The notes beneath the pieces are model-generated. The model made no database searches, was not told the origin of the DNA, and was given only the letters and a program-made list of their open reading frames with translations. From Bacillota bacterium (GTDB taxonomy: Bacteria; Bacillota; Clostridia; Christensenellales; Aristaeellaceae): 30,622 bases of DNA. Below, one piece after another: positions 1-6,924 of this stretch (its first letter is position 1; every line of letters starts with the position of its first letter). The stretch is taken from assembly GCA_023425025.1 (NCBI GenBank), contig JAFADG010000022.1, forward strand, positions 1-30,622, read 5' to 3'. A program made the translations under genes and the position numbers.

Positions 1-22
1 TGACTGCGGCTGTCCAAAATAT

Positions 23-56
23 GAAGAGGATCGCCCTCTTCCTTCGCCCCTTTTTT
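23..56 (+). terminator. Possible intrinsic terminator of an upstream gene
   Basis: A 7-bp perfect stem (23-29 with 35-41, loop ATCGC) is followed, nine bases later, by a run of six T (51-56). It could end a gene lying left of the window. No convincing partial reading frame remains in bases 1-22, so the upstream gene cannot be named. The gap between stem and T-run weakens the call. Confidence 0.35.
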
Positions 57-85
57 GCTTATTCTTTCCTCATAAACGTCTAAAC

Positions 86-115
86 CCCTGCTACTTAAAA
101 AATAGCAGGGCTTTG
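86..115 (+). terminator. Terminator-like hairpin (first of a tandem pair)
   Basis: CCCTGCTA (86-93) pairs perfectly with TAGCAGGG (103-110) around an A/T-rich loop, and a short pyrimidine-rich tail follows. It lies 17 bases before a second strong hairpin. Two closely spaced hairpins between genes may be a double terminator or the remnant of a palindromic mobile-element end. Confidence 0.45.
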
Positions 116-126
116 TCAGGGGTCTG

Positions 127-153
127 AACCACGCGTGAAACGCGTGGTTTTGA
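127..153 (+). terminator. Strong hairpin with T-tail
   Basis: AACCACGCG (127-135) pairs with CGCGTGGTT (141-149) around loop TGAAA, and the stem runs into TTTTGATTT. This is a good rho-independent terminator shape. It also resembles hairpins I recall next to IS200/IS605-type elements, but no transposase gene is present. The 150-250 stretch that follows shows no gene. Confidence 0.5.
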
Positions 154-252
154 TTTGGACATAAGTATTGCTTTCATAGCATGAGGTGTGCGGAACCTGG
201 GAATAATCATGAATAGTCTGTGACAAAACATTACGCAAAATCTGATTTTTAC

Positions 253-281
253 TTGCAGAATTCCCCAAGCTAGGGTACAAT
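253..281 (+). promoter_or_regulatory. Sigma-A-type promoter for the GNAT gene
   Basis: A weak -35 TTGCAG (253-258) and a near-consensus -10 TACAAT (276-281) are separated by exactly 17 bp. Transcription would begin near 288, giving a leader of roughly 50 nt to the chosen ATG at 337. This also argues against the longer GTG start at 292, which would be essentially leaderless. Confidence 0.6.
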
Positions 282-336
282 AAACCGTGCTGTGCGCTTA
301 TCGCCGCGACACCCCAACATGGAAAGGATGGACGCC

Positions 337-1140
337 ATGCGCGTATATCATCCGTTAGGGGCATATCAGGGCCTTTCGCCGGAAAACGTGTTTTTCGTGA
401 TGGATGACATGGACATTCAGCAAGGTACAGGCTATGTAATGCCGTTTTTTCAGCCGGATATGTTCCCTCAGCGGCCTATGAACCTTTATTTACAGCTGGA
501 AGCTCCGCCTTCCTGCCAATATATGCTCTTTGGCGCGCTCCTGGCCCGTGTCAGCCAGCTTCGGGCGCAAAATCCCCACATGCCTACCCGGCTGTACACC
601 CAGCTTTCGGTGGAGGATGCCAGGGGCATGGAGTTTTTCACCGGCAACGGATTTTCATTGGATGACGCGGAGGATTTGGTGCGCTTTCCCATACCCGATA
701 CAGCCGACACGATTCCCATGGGCTGCACGGTGGCCAACATCCCGCTACGCAACGAGTTTGAGCAACAGGCGATGCTGAATCGAATGAACTTGAGCCGCAT
801 CGCTCCGCTGGACCTGATCACCCTTGGCCAGTGGATGCAGCTGCCGCACTTTCTGGCGCTTGGCATATACCGCGGCGACGAGCCCATCGGCGAGGTGCTA
901 TTGTCCGGCACGGGCGACAGGGCCACGCTGGCAGCGCTGTACATACGTTCCAATTACCGGCGGCAGGGCCTTGGCAAGGCGCTTTTGATAAGGGCGCTGC
1001 ATATGCTTCGGGAAGAAGGCGTCACCCAGGTGGAGGCGCTGGTTTTGCGGCGCAGCCCGGCCCAGTGCGCCATGGCCAGGAGCTTTGGGGCCAGGTTCAT
1101 CCGCACCACGTGCTTTTATCCGGGCATTGATATCGGGTAA
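337..1140 (+). CDS. GNAT-family N-acetyltransferase with two GNAT-like halves
   Basis: Predicted 267-aa cytoplasmic acetyl-CoA-dependent acyltransferase. The C-terminal half holds the acetyl-CoA-binding motif A, YRRQGLGKALL, preceded by a beta-strand LAALYIRSN and followed by the usual helix and a late ARSFGARF segment. The N-terminal half (about residues 1-120) has a similar layout ending in GMEFFTGNGF, like the end of a GNAT domain, but no clear Q/RxxGxG/A loop. It may be a degenerate duplicate. The start at 337 was chosen because AAAGGA (323-328) lies 8 bases upstream; in-frame GTG 292, ATG 319 and ATG 328 are possible but lack a site at good distance. It is a single-gene unit between its own promoter and terminator. 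The substrate is unknown. Confidence 0.85.
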   Translation: MRVYHPLGAYQGLSPENVFFVMDDMDIQQGTGYVMPFFQPDMFPQRPMNLYLQLEAPPSCQYMLFGALLARVSQLRAQNPHMPTRLYTQLSVEDARGMEFFTGNGFSLDDAEDLVRFPIPDTADTIPMGCTVANIPLRNEFEQQAMLNRMNLSRIAPLDLITLGQWMQLPHFLALGIYRGDEPIGEVLLSGTGDRATLAALYIRSNYRRQGLGKALLIRALHMLREEGVTQVEALVLRRSPAQCAMARSFGARFIRTTCFYPGIDIG

Positions 1141-1161
1141 AAATATTCATATGAAATAGAG

Positions 1162-1205
1162 GGAATCAGCCCGGCAGCATTATGCCGCTGCTGATTCCTT
1201 TTTTT
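1162..1205. terminator. Intrinsic terminator after the GNAT gene
   Basis: GGAATCAGC (1162-1170) pairs perfectly with GCTGATTCC (1190-1198). An inner CGGCA/TGCCG helix extends it, and a run of seven T follows. It sits between the convergent GNAT and AraC genes. The T-run is on the plus strand, so it mainly serves the GNAT gene. Confidence 0.85.
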
Positions 1206-1226
1206 ACTTTGTATTTGTTCTCATGA

Positions 1227-2027
1227 TCAGTGCGGTCTCTCTTTGATGGATTGCTCCCGGAATGCCTTGGGGGTCATGCCCCGCTGGGCCATAAAGGCGC
1301 GGTAGAAGGTGCGCTCGCTTTCAAAGCCGCAGGCCTCCACAATGTCGGAAATAATGGCATCCGGATCGGTCAGCATCGCGCAGGCCCGGTCGATGCGGAT
1401 GGCGTTGACATAGGTTCGAAGGCTGCAGCCGATGCGCTGGGAAAAAAGCTTCGATATGTAATATTTGTTCAGGTACAGTTCCTTGGCAAGCAGCTGCAAA
1501 GAAATAGGTTCCGCAATGCGCGCATCAATGTAGGTGATCAAATCTCGCAGGGAATCGTGGGTCAGGGGCCGCCGTTTTTCGCCAAGGGGAAGCTGTTCCA
1601 ACAGCCTGCCGATCATGACGCCAAGGTAGGCCCTTCGCAGCTGCTCCCCCATTTTTGCGGCCTGAGCCAGGATATCCATACAATGGAGGATATCGGGATG
1701 AACATAATCCTTATCCAAAAAGGGGTCCGTGCAGCCGTGATGGGAAATCAATGGCGCGTACTCGTGAATCTGGTTCAGGTCCACAATGGCAATGATATAC
1801 CGGGTTTCGCCAAGGGCTGTATAGCTGTGCACATGGTTGGGCCAGGCAACAGCCACCTCTCCGGGAGATACAATTTTTTCCTTGTCCTCCACCACAACTT
1901 TTGTCTGCCCCTGCAAGCAATAGAACAGCTCCAGGCTCGAATGAAAATGGGGATAAAAGGTCAAATTCTGCCCGTAATATACGCGCACCGCCTGCCTGTT
2001 GATTTCAAAAAACGCGTTGCTGCTCAC
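1227..2027 (-). CDS. AraC-family transcriptional regulator (cupin + AraC HTH)
   Basis: A 266-aa one-component regulator. Residues about 1-100 form a cupin-type effector domain with the early FYPHFHSSLELFY histidine pattern and PGEVAVAWPNHVH. Residues about 160-262 are the double helix-turn-helix, ending in the AraC signature region (DIVEACGFESERTFYRAFMA followed by GMTPKAFRE). The start is GTG at 2027, supported by GGAGG 12 bases upstream on the minus strand. It is divergent from the sugar-oxidoreductase operon starting at 2249, with about 220 bp between them. It is therefore most likely that operon's regulator, sensing its sugar or glycoside. The effector is not predictable from sequence. 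Confidence 0.92.
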   Translation of the reverse strand: MSSNAFFEINRQAVRVYYGQNLTFYPHFHSSLELFYCLQGQTKVVVEDKEKIVSPGEVAVAWPNHVHSYTALGETRYIIAIVDLNQIHEYAPLISHHGCTDPFLDKDYVHPDILHCMDILAQAAKMGEQLRRAYLGVMIGRLLEQLPLGEKRRPLTHDSLRDLITYIDARIAEPISLQLLAKELYLNKYYISKLFSQRIGCSLRTYVNAIRIDRACAMLTDPDAIISDIVEACGFESERTFYRAFMAQRGMTPKAFREQSIKERPH

Positions 2028-2067
2028 TGTAAGTCAGCGCCTCCGGTTCCCCTGTTCCTTTGATGGT

Positions 2068-2097
2068 ATCATATCACGACCGGAGTGTCTTAAGCAA
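2068..2097 (-). promoter_or_regulatory. Candidate promoter of the AraC-type regulator
   Basis: On the minus strand a TTGCTT -35 (2097-2092) and a TATGAT -10 (2073-2068) are separated by 18 bp, about 40 bp upstream of the GTG start. The -10 is good; the -35 matches only in its first three bases. Confidence 0.4.
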
Positions 2098-2135
2098 GAA
2101 AAACGCCATATGAGTTAACATGCAATGAGCACTAC

Positions 2136-2193
2136 TTTTGTCAGTGACTAGATGCATTTTGTCTACCATACCATACGGGCATTATGCTATGAT
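2136..2193 (+). promoter_or_regulatory. Candidate AraC-type operator and promoter of the sugar-oxidoreductase operon
   Basis: The heptamer TTTTGTC occurs at 2136-2142 and again at 2157-2163, a 21-bp period. That is two helical turns and the spacing known for paired half-sites of AraC-family activators. A TATGAT -10 lies at 2188-2193. The matching -35 position (about 2165-2170, ACCATA) is poor and directly abuts the second half-site, as expected for an activator-dependent promoter. The heptamers, spacing and -10 are seen; the function is inferred. Confidence 0.5.
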
Positions 2194-2248
2194 ATCATCA
2201 AGCGGACTTTATTGAAAACGCAATACGTATAAAAGGCAGGGCATCGCT

Positions 2249-3070
2249 ATGAAAATCGCCTATACCGGCTGGACCTGGCTTGTGCACCACAAGGACAACT
2301 ATCAGTACGAGTTTGAACAATTCCTGAAGGAAGCTTCCCATTTGGGCTACCAGGCGGTGGAGAACTTCGCTTTTATCGCCAAATATTTTGACAACGACGC
2401 GGCAGCCATCAAGGCCCTTTTGGACAAATACCGCCTGGAAATGGCCAACCTCTATCTGCACTACTCCGACGACGCGGATAAGGACTATGAGAGCGCCGTG
2501 TTCTATGTGGATTTCATGAAGAAGATCGGCGCCACCTACATGAACCTGCAGGGCACCATGTGGCATGACGCGCCCAGCGAGCGGCCAACCGACAAAGAGA
2601 AGATCGCGGCCTACGCGCAGCTTTCCGACCGTATCGGCAAACTGTGCAAGGAAAACGGCCTGGTGGCCTGCTTCCATCCCCATGCCCAAACGGCCATCTT
2701 CAGCCAGGAGCAGATTGACCTGTTCCTTTCCATGACGAATCCCCAATACGTAAGCCTGTGCCTGGATACGGCCCACACCACCATCGCGCATATGGACGCG
2801 GTGGAAGCGATAAAGCATTTTGTACCCCGCATTGCTTATATGCATTTGAAGGACGTGGATGCGGATGCCGCCGGTGCCTTTGCCGACCGTCCCATGGCGC
2901 GGTTTTTGCCCCTGGGCATGGGCACGGTGGACTTTAAAGGCGTCATACATGCTCTGAAAAACGGCGGCTATGACGGCGTGCTTTGCGTGGAGCTGGACAA
3001 TCCGCCGGTGTGCAACTACCATGCCGCCATGGTTTCCAGGGAATATCTGCACAACGTGCTGGGTCTGTAA
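2249..3070 (+). CDS. Sugar phosphate isomerase/epimerase family protein (xylose-isomerase-like TIM barrel)
   Basis: A 273-aa protein of the AP-endonuclease-2/xylose-isomerase-like TIM-barrel superfamily, which includes IolE, IolI and 3-keto-sugar-acting enzymes. Candidate metal-site segments appear in order: AVENF near residue 39, CFHPHAQT mid-protein, LCLDTAHT, YMHLKDVD, and a late VLCVELDN. This matches the E/D/H/E ligand layout of the family. It begins with ATG at 2249 behind AAGGCAGGG. It is first in an operon with a Gfo/Idh/MocA dehydrogenase (13-bp gap to its ATG) and an SDR. It likely epimerises, isomerises, dehydrates or eliminates on a keto-sugar made by those oxidoreductases. The exact reaction is unknown. 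Confidence 0.85.
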   Translation: MKIAYTGWTWLVHHKDNYQYEFEQFLKEASHLGYQAVENFAFIAKYFDNDAAAIKALLDKYRLEMANLYLHYSDDADKDYESAVFYVDFMKKIGATYMNLQGTMWHDAPSERPTDKEKIAAYAQLSDRIGKLCKENGLVACFHPHAQTAIFSQEQIDLFLSMTNPQYVSLCLDTAHTTIAHMDAVEAIKHFVPRIAYMHLKDVDADAAGAFADRPMARFLPLGMGTVDFKGVIHALKNGGYDGVLCVELDNPPVCNYHAAMVSREYLHNVLGL

Positions 3071-3083
3071 GGAGGATATGCGT

Positions 3084-4187
3084 ATGGCAGTCAAAGTGGC
3101 AATGATCGGCGTTGGCGCCATCAGCGGGATTTATCTGAAAAACATCACGGAGGCCTTTCATGAGCTCACACTCATCGGCGTTTGCGATTTGGTGCGGGAA
3201 CGGGCCGAAAAAGCCCAGGCGGAGTACCACATACCCAAAATCTATGACACGATGCACGACGCCTTTTTAGATCCGGAAGTGGAAATCGTTTTGAACCTGA
3301 CAAGGCCCAGCGAGCATTTTGAGGTGACAAAGGCGGCGCTCTTAAATGGCAAGCATGTCTACAGCGAAAAGCCTCTGGGCGCGGATCTGGAAGAAGGAAA
3401 AGCGCTGGTCAAGCTGGCCCAAGAGAAGGGCCTGTATCTGGGCGGCGCGCCGGATACGTTCCTTGGCGCCGGTCTGCAAACCTGCCGCCGGCTCCTTGAC
3501 GACGGCGTTATCGGCGATGTAGTGGGCGCCGCGGCGTTCATGATCTGCCGGGGCCATGAAAGCTGGCATCCCGACCCGGAATTCTACTACAAACGGGGCG
3601 GCGGGCCCATGCTGGACATGGGACCGTATTACGTAACGGCGCTGGTGAACCTGGTTGGCGGCGTAAAGGCCGTGACCGGCGTGACCAAATCCGCCTTTCC
3701 CATGCGGCTTGTGACCAGCGCGCCCAAGCGGGGCCAGGTTGTCACCGTCGATGTGCCTACCTATGTCACCGGCACCATGGAATTTGATAACGGGGCCGTG
3801 GGCACCATCTTTACGACCTTTGATGTGTATTATCCCAGCCAGGCCAGGCTGGAGGTTTACGGCACCCAGGGCACGCTGTTTGTGCCTGACCCCAACTATT
3901 TCGGCGGGCCCATTTCCCTGTACACCCCGGAGGACAAAACAGTGAAGGAAATCCCGCTGCTGTACGATTACAAGGAAAACAGCCGGGCGCTGGGCCTGGC
4001 CGACATGGCCAACGCGATTGCGAATGACCGCGCGGCCAGGGCCGATTACCGGCAAACCCTGCACGTGCTGGAGATTTTGACCGCTTTTGAAAAAAGCAGC
4101 GACAAAATGGGCCGGGTGGAACTTGAAAGCAAATATCAGCGCCCCGCGCCCATGAAGCGCGGCGGCATGCCGGGGATCATCGACTGA
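3084..4187 (+). CDS. Gfo/Idh/MocA family NAD(P)-dependent oxidoreductase
   Basis: A 367-aa dehydrogenase. The N-terminal Rossmann fold starts AMIGVGAISGIYL; the family EKP signature appears as YSEKPLGADLEEG near residue 95. The C-terminal alpha/beta domain carries the substrate-site segment GGGPMLDMGPYY. In many family members this reads D-x-G-x-H; here the histidine position is tyrosine, so the usual catalytic His is absent or supplied elsewhere. ATG 3084 was chosen because GGAGG at 3071-3075 is 8 bases upstream; ATG 3078 is only 2 bases from it. It is expected to oxidise a secondary hydroxyl of a sugar, glycoside or inositol. Neighbours suggest a substrate shared with the TIM-barrel protein before it and the SDR after it. 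Confidence 0.9.
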   Translation: MAVKVAMIGVGAISGIYLKNITEAFHELTLIGVCDLVRERAEKAQAEYHIPKIYDTMHDAFLDPEVEIVLNLTRPSEHFEVTKAALLNGKHVYSEKPLGADLEEGKALVKLAQEKGLYLGGAPDTFLGAGLQTCRRLLDDGVIGDVVGAAAFMICRGHESWHPDPEFYYKRGGGPMLDMGPYYVTALVNLVGGVKAVTGVTKSAFPMRLVTSAPKRGQVVTVDVPTYVTGTMEFDNGAVGTIFTTFDVYYPSQARLEVYGTQGTLFVPDPNYFGGPISLYTPEDKTVKEIPLLYDYKENSRALGLADMANAIANDRAARADYRQTLHVLEILTAFEKSSDKMGRVELESKYQRPAPMKRGGMPGIID

Positions 4188-4212
4188 TCGTCACAAGGGG
4201 AAGGTGAGCGTC

Positions 4213-5025
4213 ATGTCCCAGATCGGGAATCAATTGGAGAAACTGTTTTCCCTTGCGGGCAAAGTTGCCATTGTGACCGGTGCGGGCGGCGGCATCGGCG
4301 CGGCGCTGGCCAAGGGGCTGGCACTGGCCGGGGCGGATGTCGCCTTATGCGATATCCGGCTGGAGCCGCTGCAGGCAGTGCAGCAGGAAATTGTTAAGGA
4401 AGGCGGCGCGGCCTCCGCCCACCTGATGAACGTTGCCGACAAATCGTCGGTGGATACGGCCGTTGCGGAGATTGCAAAGGCCTACGGCCATATCGATGTG
4501 CTGATCAACTGCGCCGGTATCAACAAACGGGAAGGCCTGCTGGATGTTGGGGAGGAAACCTATGACCGCATCATGGATGTGAACCTAAAGGGCACGTTCC
4601 TTACCAGCCAGGCCGTGGGGCATTATATGATCGGGCAAAAAAGCGGCTCCATCATCAACATCGGCTCCCACAATACCGGCGCGGTATTGGGCGGGGTGTC
4701 GGTGTACGCCGCCACCAAGTCCGGCGTGCTGGCCCTCACCCGTTCCATGGCGGTGGAGTGGGCCAGGCACAACATCCGCGCCAACTGCGTAAGCCCGGGG
4801 CATATCTTGACGCCTTTGACGGTGCCCACCTGGGAGCATCCCGAGCGGTCAACCTACCTGAAAGAGCGCATCGCCATGCAGCGGCCCGGCACGCCGGAGG
4901 AGATCGTGGGCGTGTGCGTGCTGCTGGCCTCCGATGCTTCCAGCTACATTACAGGCGCGGAGTTCAGGGTGGATGGCGGCTGCCTGGCCGGCGGATCGCC
5001 CTGGCCCTATGACACCAAGTACTAA
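4213..5025 (+). CDS. Short-chain dehydrogenase/reductase, gluconate/2-keto-sugar-acid type
   Basis: A 270-aa classical SDR. The cofactor motif TGAGGGIG is near residue 23. INCAGIN replaces the usual NNAG. The catalytic triad region has GSHNTG (Ser) and YAATK (YxxxK), followed by SPGHILTPL and a C-terminal GAEFRVDGGCLAGG. The overall pattern resembles gluconate 5-dehydrogenase and 2-deoxy-gluconate 3-dehydrogenase relatives. ATG 4213 is preferred (AAGGGGAAGG at 4195-4204); an in-frame GTG at 4204 lies inside that ribosome binding site. It is third in the operon, 25 bp after the Gfo/Idh/MocA gene. It probably reduces or oxidises the same carbohydrate, for example recycling NAD(P)H. Confidence 0.9.
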   Translation: MSQIGNQLEKLFSLAGKVAIVTGAGGGIGAALAKGLALAGADVALCDIRLEPLQAVQQEIVKEGGAASAHLMNVADKSSVDTAVAEIAKAYGHIDVLINCAGINKREGLLDVGEETYDRIMDVNLKGTFLTSQAVGHYMIGQKSGSIINIGSHNTGAVLGGVSVYAATKSGVLALTRSMAVEWARHNIRANCVSPGHILTPLTVPTWEHPERSTYLKERIAMQRPGTPEEIVGVCVLLASDASSYITGAEFRVDGGCLAGGSPWPYDTKY

Positions 5026-5061
5026 TTTTTGAATTGTTGTCAGTTTGACCCAATTTTTCGC

Positions 5062-5090
5062 TTGACAGCTTTCAAGCGCGCATGTATAAT
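5062..5090 (+). promoter_or_regulatory. Consensus promoter of the T-box/trpB2 unit
   Basis: TTGACA (5062-5067) and TATAAT (5085-5090) are separated by exactly 17 bp, a perfect housekeeping sigma promoter. It drives the T-box leader immediately downstream, with expected start near 5097. Confidence 0.9.
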
Positions 5091-5096
5091 GCACCC

Positions 5097-5365
5097 AACA
5101 GCATACAAACCGTTGAACAAGACGAGTACGCATGGATGATCTTTCAAAGAGAGCCGCAGGCGGTGGGATTGCGGCAAAGAAGGCTGTGCCGAATGGACTT
5201 GTGAGGGCAGGGCGAAAGGCAGCGAGTAGTACCTGACGGGATCTTCACCCGTTACCAAGGAAGCATATATGATGCGTATATGGAGAAAGTGGGCCGTTTG
5301 GCCAATTTGGGTGGTACCGCAGGAGTTCATGCTCTTGTCCCGTGTAGGGACAAGAGCATTTTTTT
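5097..5365 (+). ncRNA. T-box riboswitch with Trp (UGG) specifier
   Basis: Tandem leader upstream of trpB2. Stem I closes with ACAAG (5117-5121) and CTTGT (5198-5202). Its specifier loop has the AGTA element (5' side, about 5125-5128) facing GAA (5191-5193), followed directly by TGG (5194-5196) and a purine. The specifier therefore reads tryptophan. The conserved T-box sequence TGGGTGGTACCGC is at 5308-5320, and the terminator follows. Uncharged tRNA-Trp would bind the specifier and the T-box bulge, stabilise the antiterminator, and allow transcription of the downstream gene when tryptophan is scarce. The specifier agrees with the product of the gene it controls. Confidence 0.95.
5330..5365 (+). 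terminator. Regulated terminator of the T-box leader
   Basis: TGCTCTTGTCCC (5330-5341) pairs perfectly with GGGACAAGAGCA (5347-5358) around a 5-nt loop, followed by seven T. The 5' arm lies just after the T-box motif, as needed for the competing antiterminator. Confidence 0.93.
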
Positions 5366-5452
5366 ATTCTCTTTGATAAAGTATGCTTCAAGGTGTGGAC
5401 CCACAGCCGCAAGGCTGGGCAATATAAAACAAAAACGCAAAGGAGAATGTAC

Positions 5453-6835
5453 ATGACGAAAATCCCCTATCGTTTCTACTTGACCGAGGAGCAGATGCCC
5501 AAGCAATGGTACAACCTGCGGGCGGATATGAAAAGCCAGCCGGAGCCGTATTTGAACCCCGGCACTTTGCAGCCCGTAACAACGGAAGAATTGTATCCGG
5601 TCTTTTGTGAAGAATTGGCCAAACAAGAAATGGACAGCACCACAAAATTCATCGACATTCCCGGCGAGCTCATGGACATCTACCGCATTTACCGGCCTTC
5701 GCCGCTGATCCGGGCCTACAACCTGGAAAAGGCGCTCCAAACGCCCGCCAAAATCTACTACAAGTACGAGGGCAACAACACTTCCGGCAGCCACAAATTG
5801 AACTCCGCCCTGGCCCAGGTGTACTATGCGAAAAAGCAGGGATTGAAAGGCCTGACCACCGAAACCGGCGCCGGCCAGTGGGGCACGGCCATGGCGGAAG
5901 CGGCCAGCTACTTTGGCCTGCCGCTGACGGTGTACATGGTCAAGGTATCCTACCAGCAAAAGCCCTATCGCAAAAACGTGATGGAAACCTTCGGGGCCAA
6001 GGTCATCGCCAGCCCCAGCGATGTTACGAATGTAGGCCGGGCCATGCTTTCGCAAAATCCAGACAGCAACGGTAGCCTGGGCACCGCCATCTCCGAGGCC
6101 ATTGAAACCGCCGTCACCAGCGAAGGTCACCGCTATGTGCTGGGTTCTGTGCTCAATCAGGTGCTTTTGCACCAGTCCATCATCGGGCTGGAAACGAAAA
6201 AGGCCATGGAACTGCTGGGCGAATACCCCGATATCATCATCGGCTGCGCCGGCGGCGGCTCCAACATGGGCGGGCTGATGGCGCCCTTCATGCAGGACAA
6301 GATACTGGGCAAGGCCGACCCGCACTTTATCGCCGTGGAGCCGGCCTCCTGCCCCTCCATGACCAGGGGCAAATATGCCTACGACTTTTGCGATACGGGC
6401 AAGATCACGCCCCTGGCCAAGATGTACACCCTGGGCAGCGGGTTCATGCCCTCCCCCAACCACGCCGGCGGGCTGCGCTACCACGGCATGGCGCCCATCC
6501 TTTCCAAGCTGTATCATGACGGATATTTGGATGAGGCCAGGGCGGTGGAGCAGACGAAGGTGTTTGACGCAGCGGTATTCTTTGCGAAAAACGAGACCAT
6601 ACTGCCCGCGCCGGAATCGGCCCACGCCATCCGCGCGGCGATAGATGAGGCCATCCGCTGCCGGGAGTCGGGCGAAAAGAAGACGATTCTGTTCGGCCTC
6701 ACCGGTACGGGGTATTTTGATATGTCCGCCTACGCTGCCTATAACGAGGGCCGGATGACGGATTATATCCCCACCGATGAAGATTTGCAGCCGGGGTTCA
6801 ACTCGCTGCCCAAGATTCCGGGAGTGCAGGAATAA
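5453..6835 (+). CDS. trpB: TrpB2-type tryptophan synthase beta chain (PLP enzyme)
   Basis: A 460-aa fold-type II PLP enzyme of the TrpB-like (TrpB2) group, longer at the N-terminus than the roughly 400-aa TrpB1. Visible features: PLP lysine in GSHKLNSA (K115), the catalytic-Glu segment TETGAGQWGTA, the phosphate-binding loop GCAGGGSNMGG, and a C-terminal GLTGTGYFD. The family condenses indole with L-serine (some members prefer other serine forms) to give tryptophan. ATG 5453 follows AAAGGAG (5439-5445) at 7 bases; the ATG at 5447 is too close. No trpA or other trp gene is in the window, so it probably works alone on free or imported indole, or with a distant TrpA. Control by the Trp T-box just upstream supports a true tryptophan-supply role. 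Confidence 0.94.
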   Translation: MTKIPYRFYLTEEQMPKQWYNLRADMKSQPEPYLNPGTLQPVTTEELYPVFCEELAKQEMDSTTKFIDIPGELMDIYRIYRPSPLIRAYNLEKALQTPAKIYYKYEGNNTSGSHKLNSALAQVYYAKKQGLKGLTTETGAGQWGTAMAEAASYFGLPLTVYMVKVSYQQKPYRKNVMETFGAKVIASPSDVTNVGRAMLSQNPDSNGSLGTAISEAIETAVTSEGHRYVLGSVLNQVLLHQSIIGLETKKAMELLGEYPDIIIGCAGGGSNMGGLMAPFMQDKILGKADPHFIAVEPASCPSMTRGKYAYDFCDTGKITPLAKMYTLGSGFMPSPNHAGGLRYHGMAPILSKLYHDGYLDEARAVEQTKVFDAAVFFAKNETILPAPESAHAIRAAIDEAIRCRESGEKKTILFGLTGTGYFDMSAYAAYNEGRMTDYIPTDEDLQPGFNSLPKIPGVQE

Positions 6836-6849
6836 CCGTTATTCTACAA

Positions 6850-6890
6850 GGAGCAGCCTGATTGCGTAAGTCGCACAGGCTGCTCCTTTT
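6850..6890 (+). terminator. Intrinsic terminator after trpB2
   Basis: GGAGCAGCCTG (6850-6860) pairs with CAGGCTGCTCC (6876-6886). An inner TGCG/CGCA helix extends the stem, and TTTT follows. It lies between trpB2 and the convergent SH3b-protein gene. Confidence 0.9.
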
Positions 6891-6924
6891 GTATACGGTC
6901 ACCTTTTTGTTTCGCCGAGAAACC

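Noticed and set aside
2..126. Open plus-strand frame from the window edge to a stop near 126, possibly the end of an upstream protein
   Set aside because: It runs through both hairpin-forming stretches and has no protein-like pattern; base 1 in another frame is itself a TGA. No partial gene is claimed.
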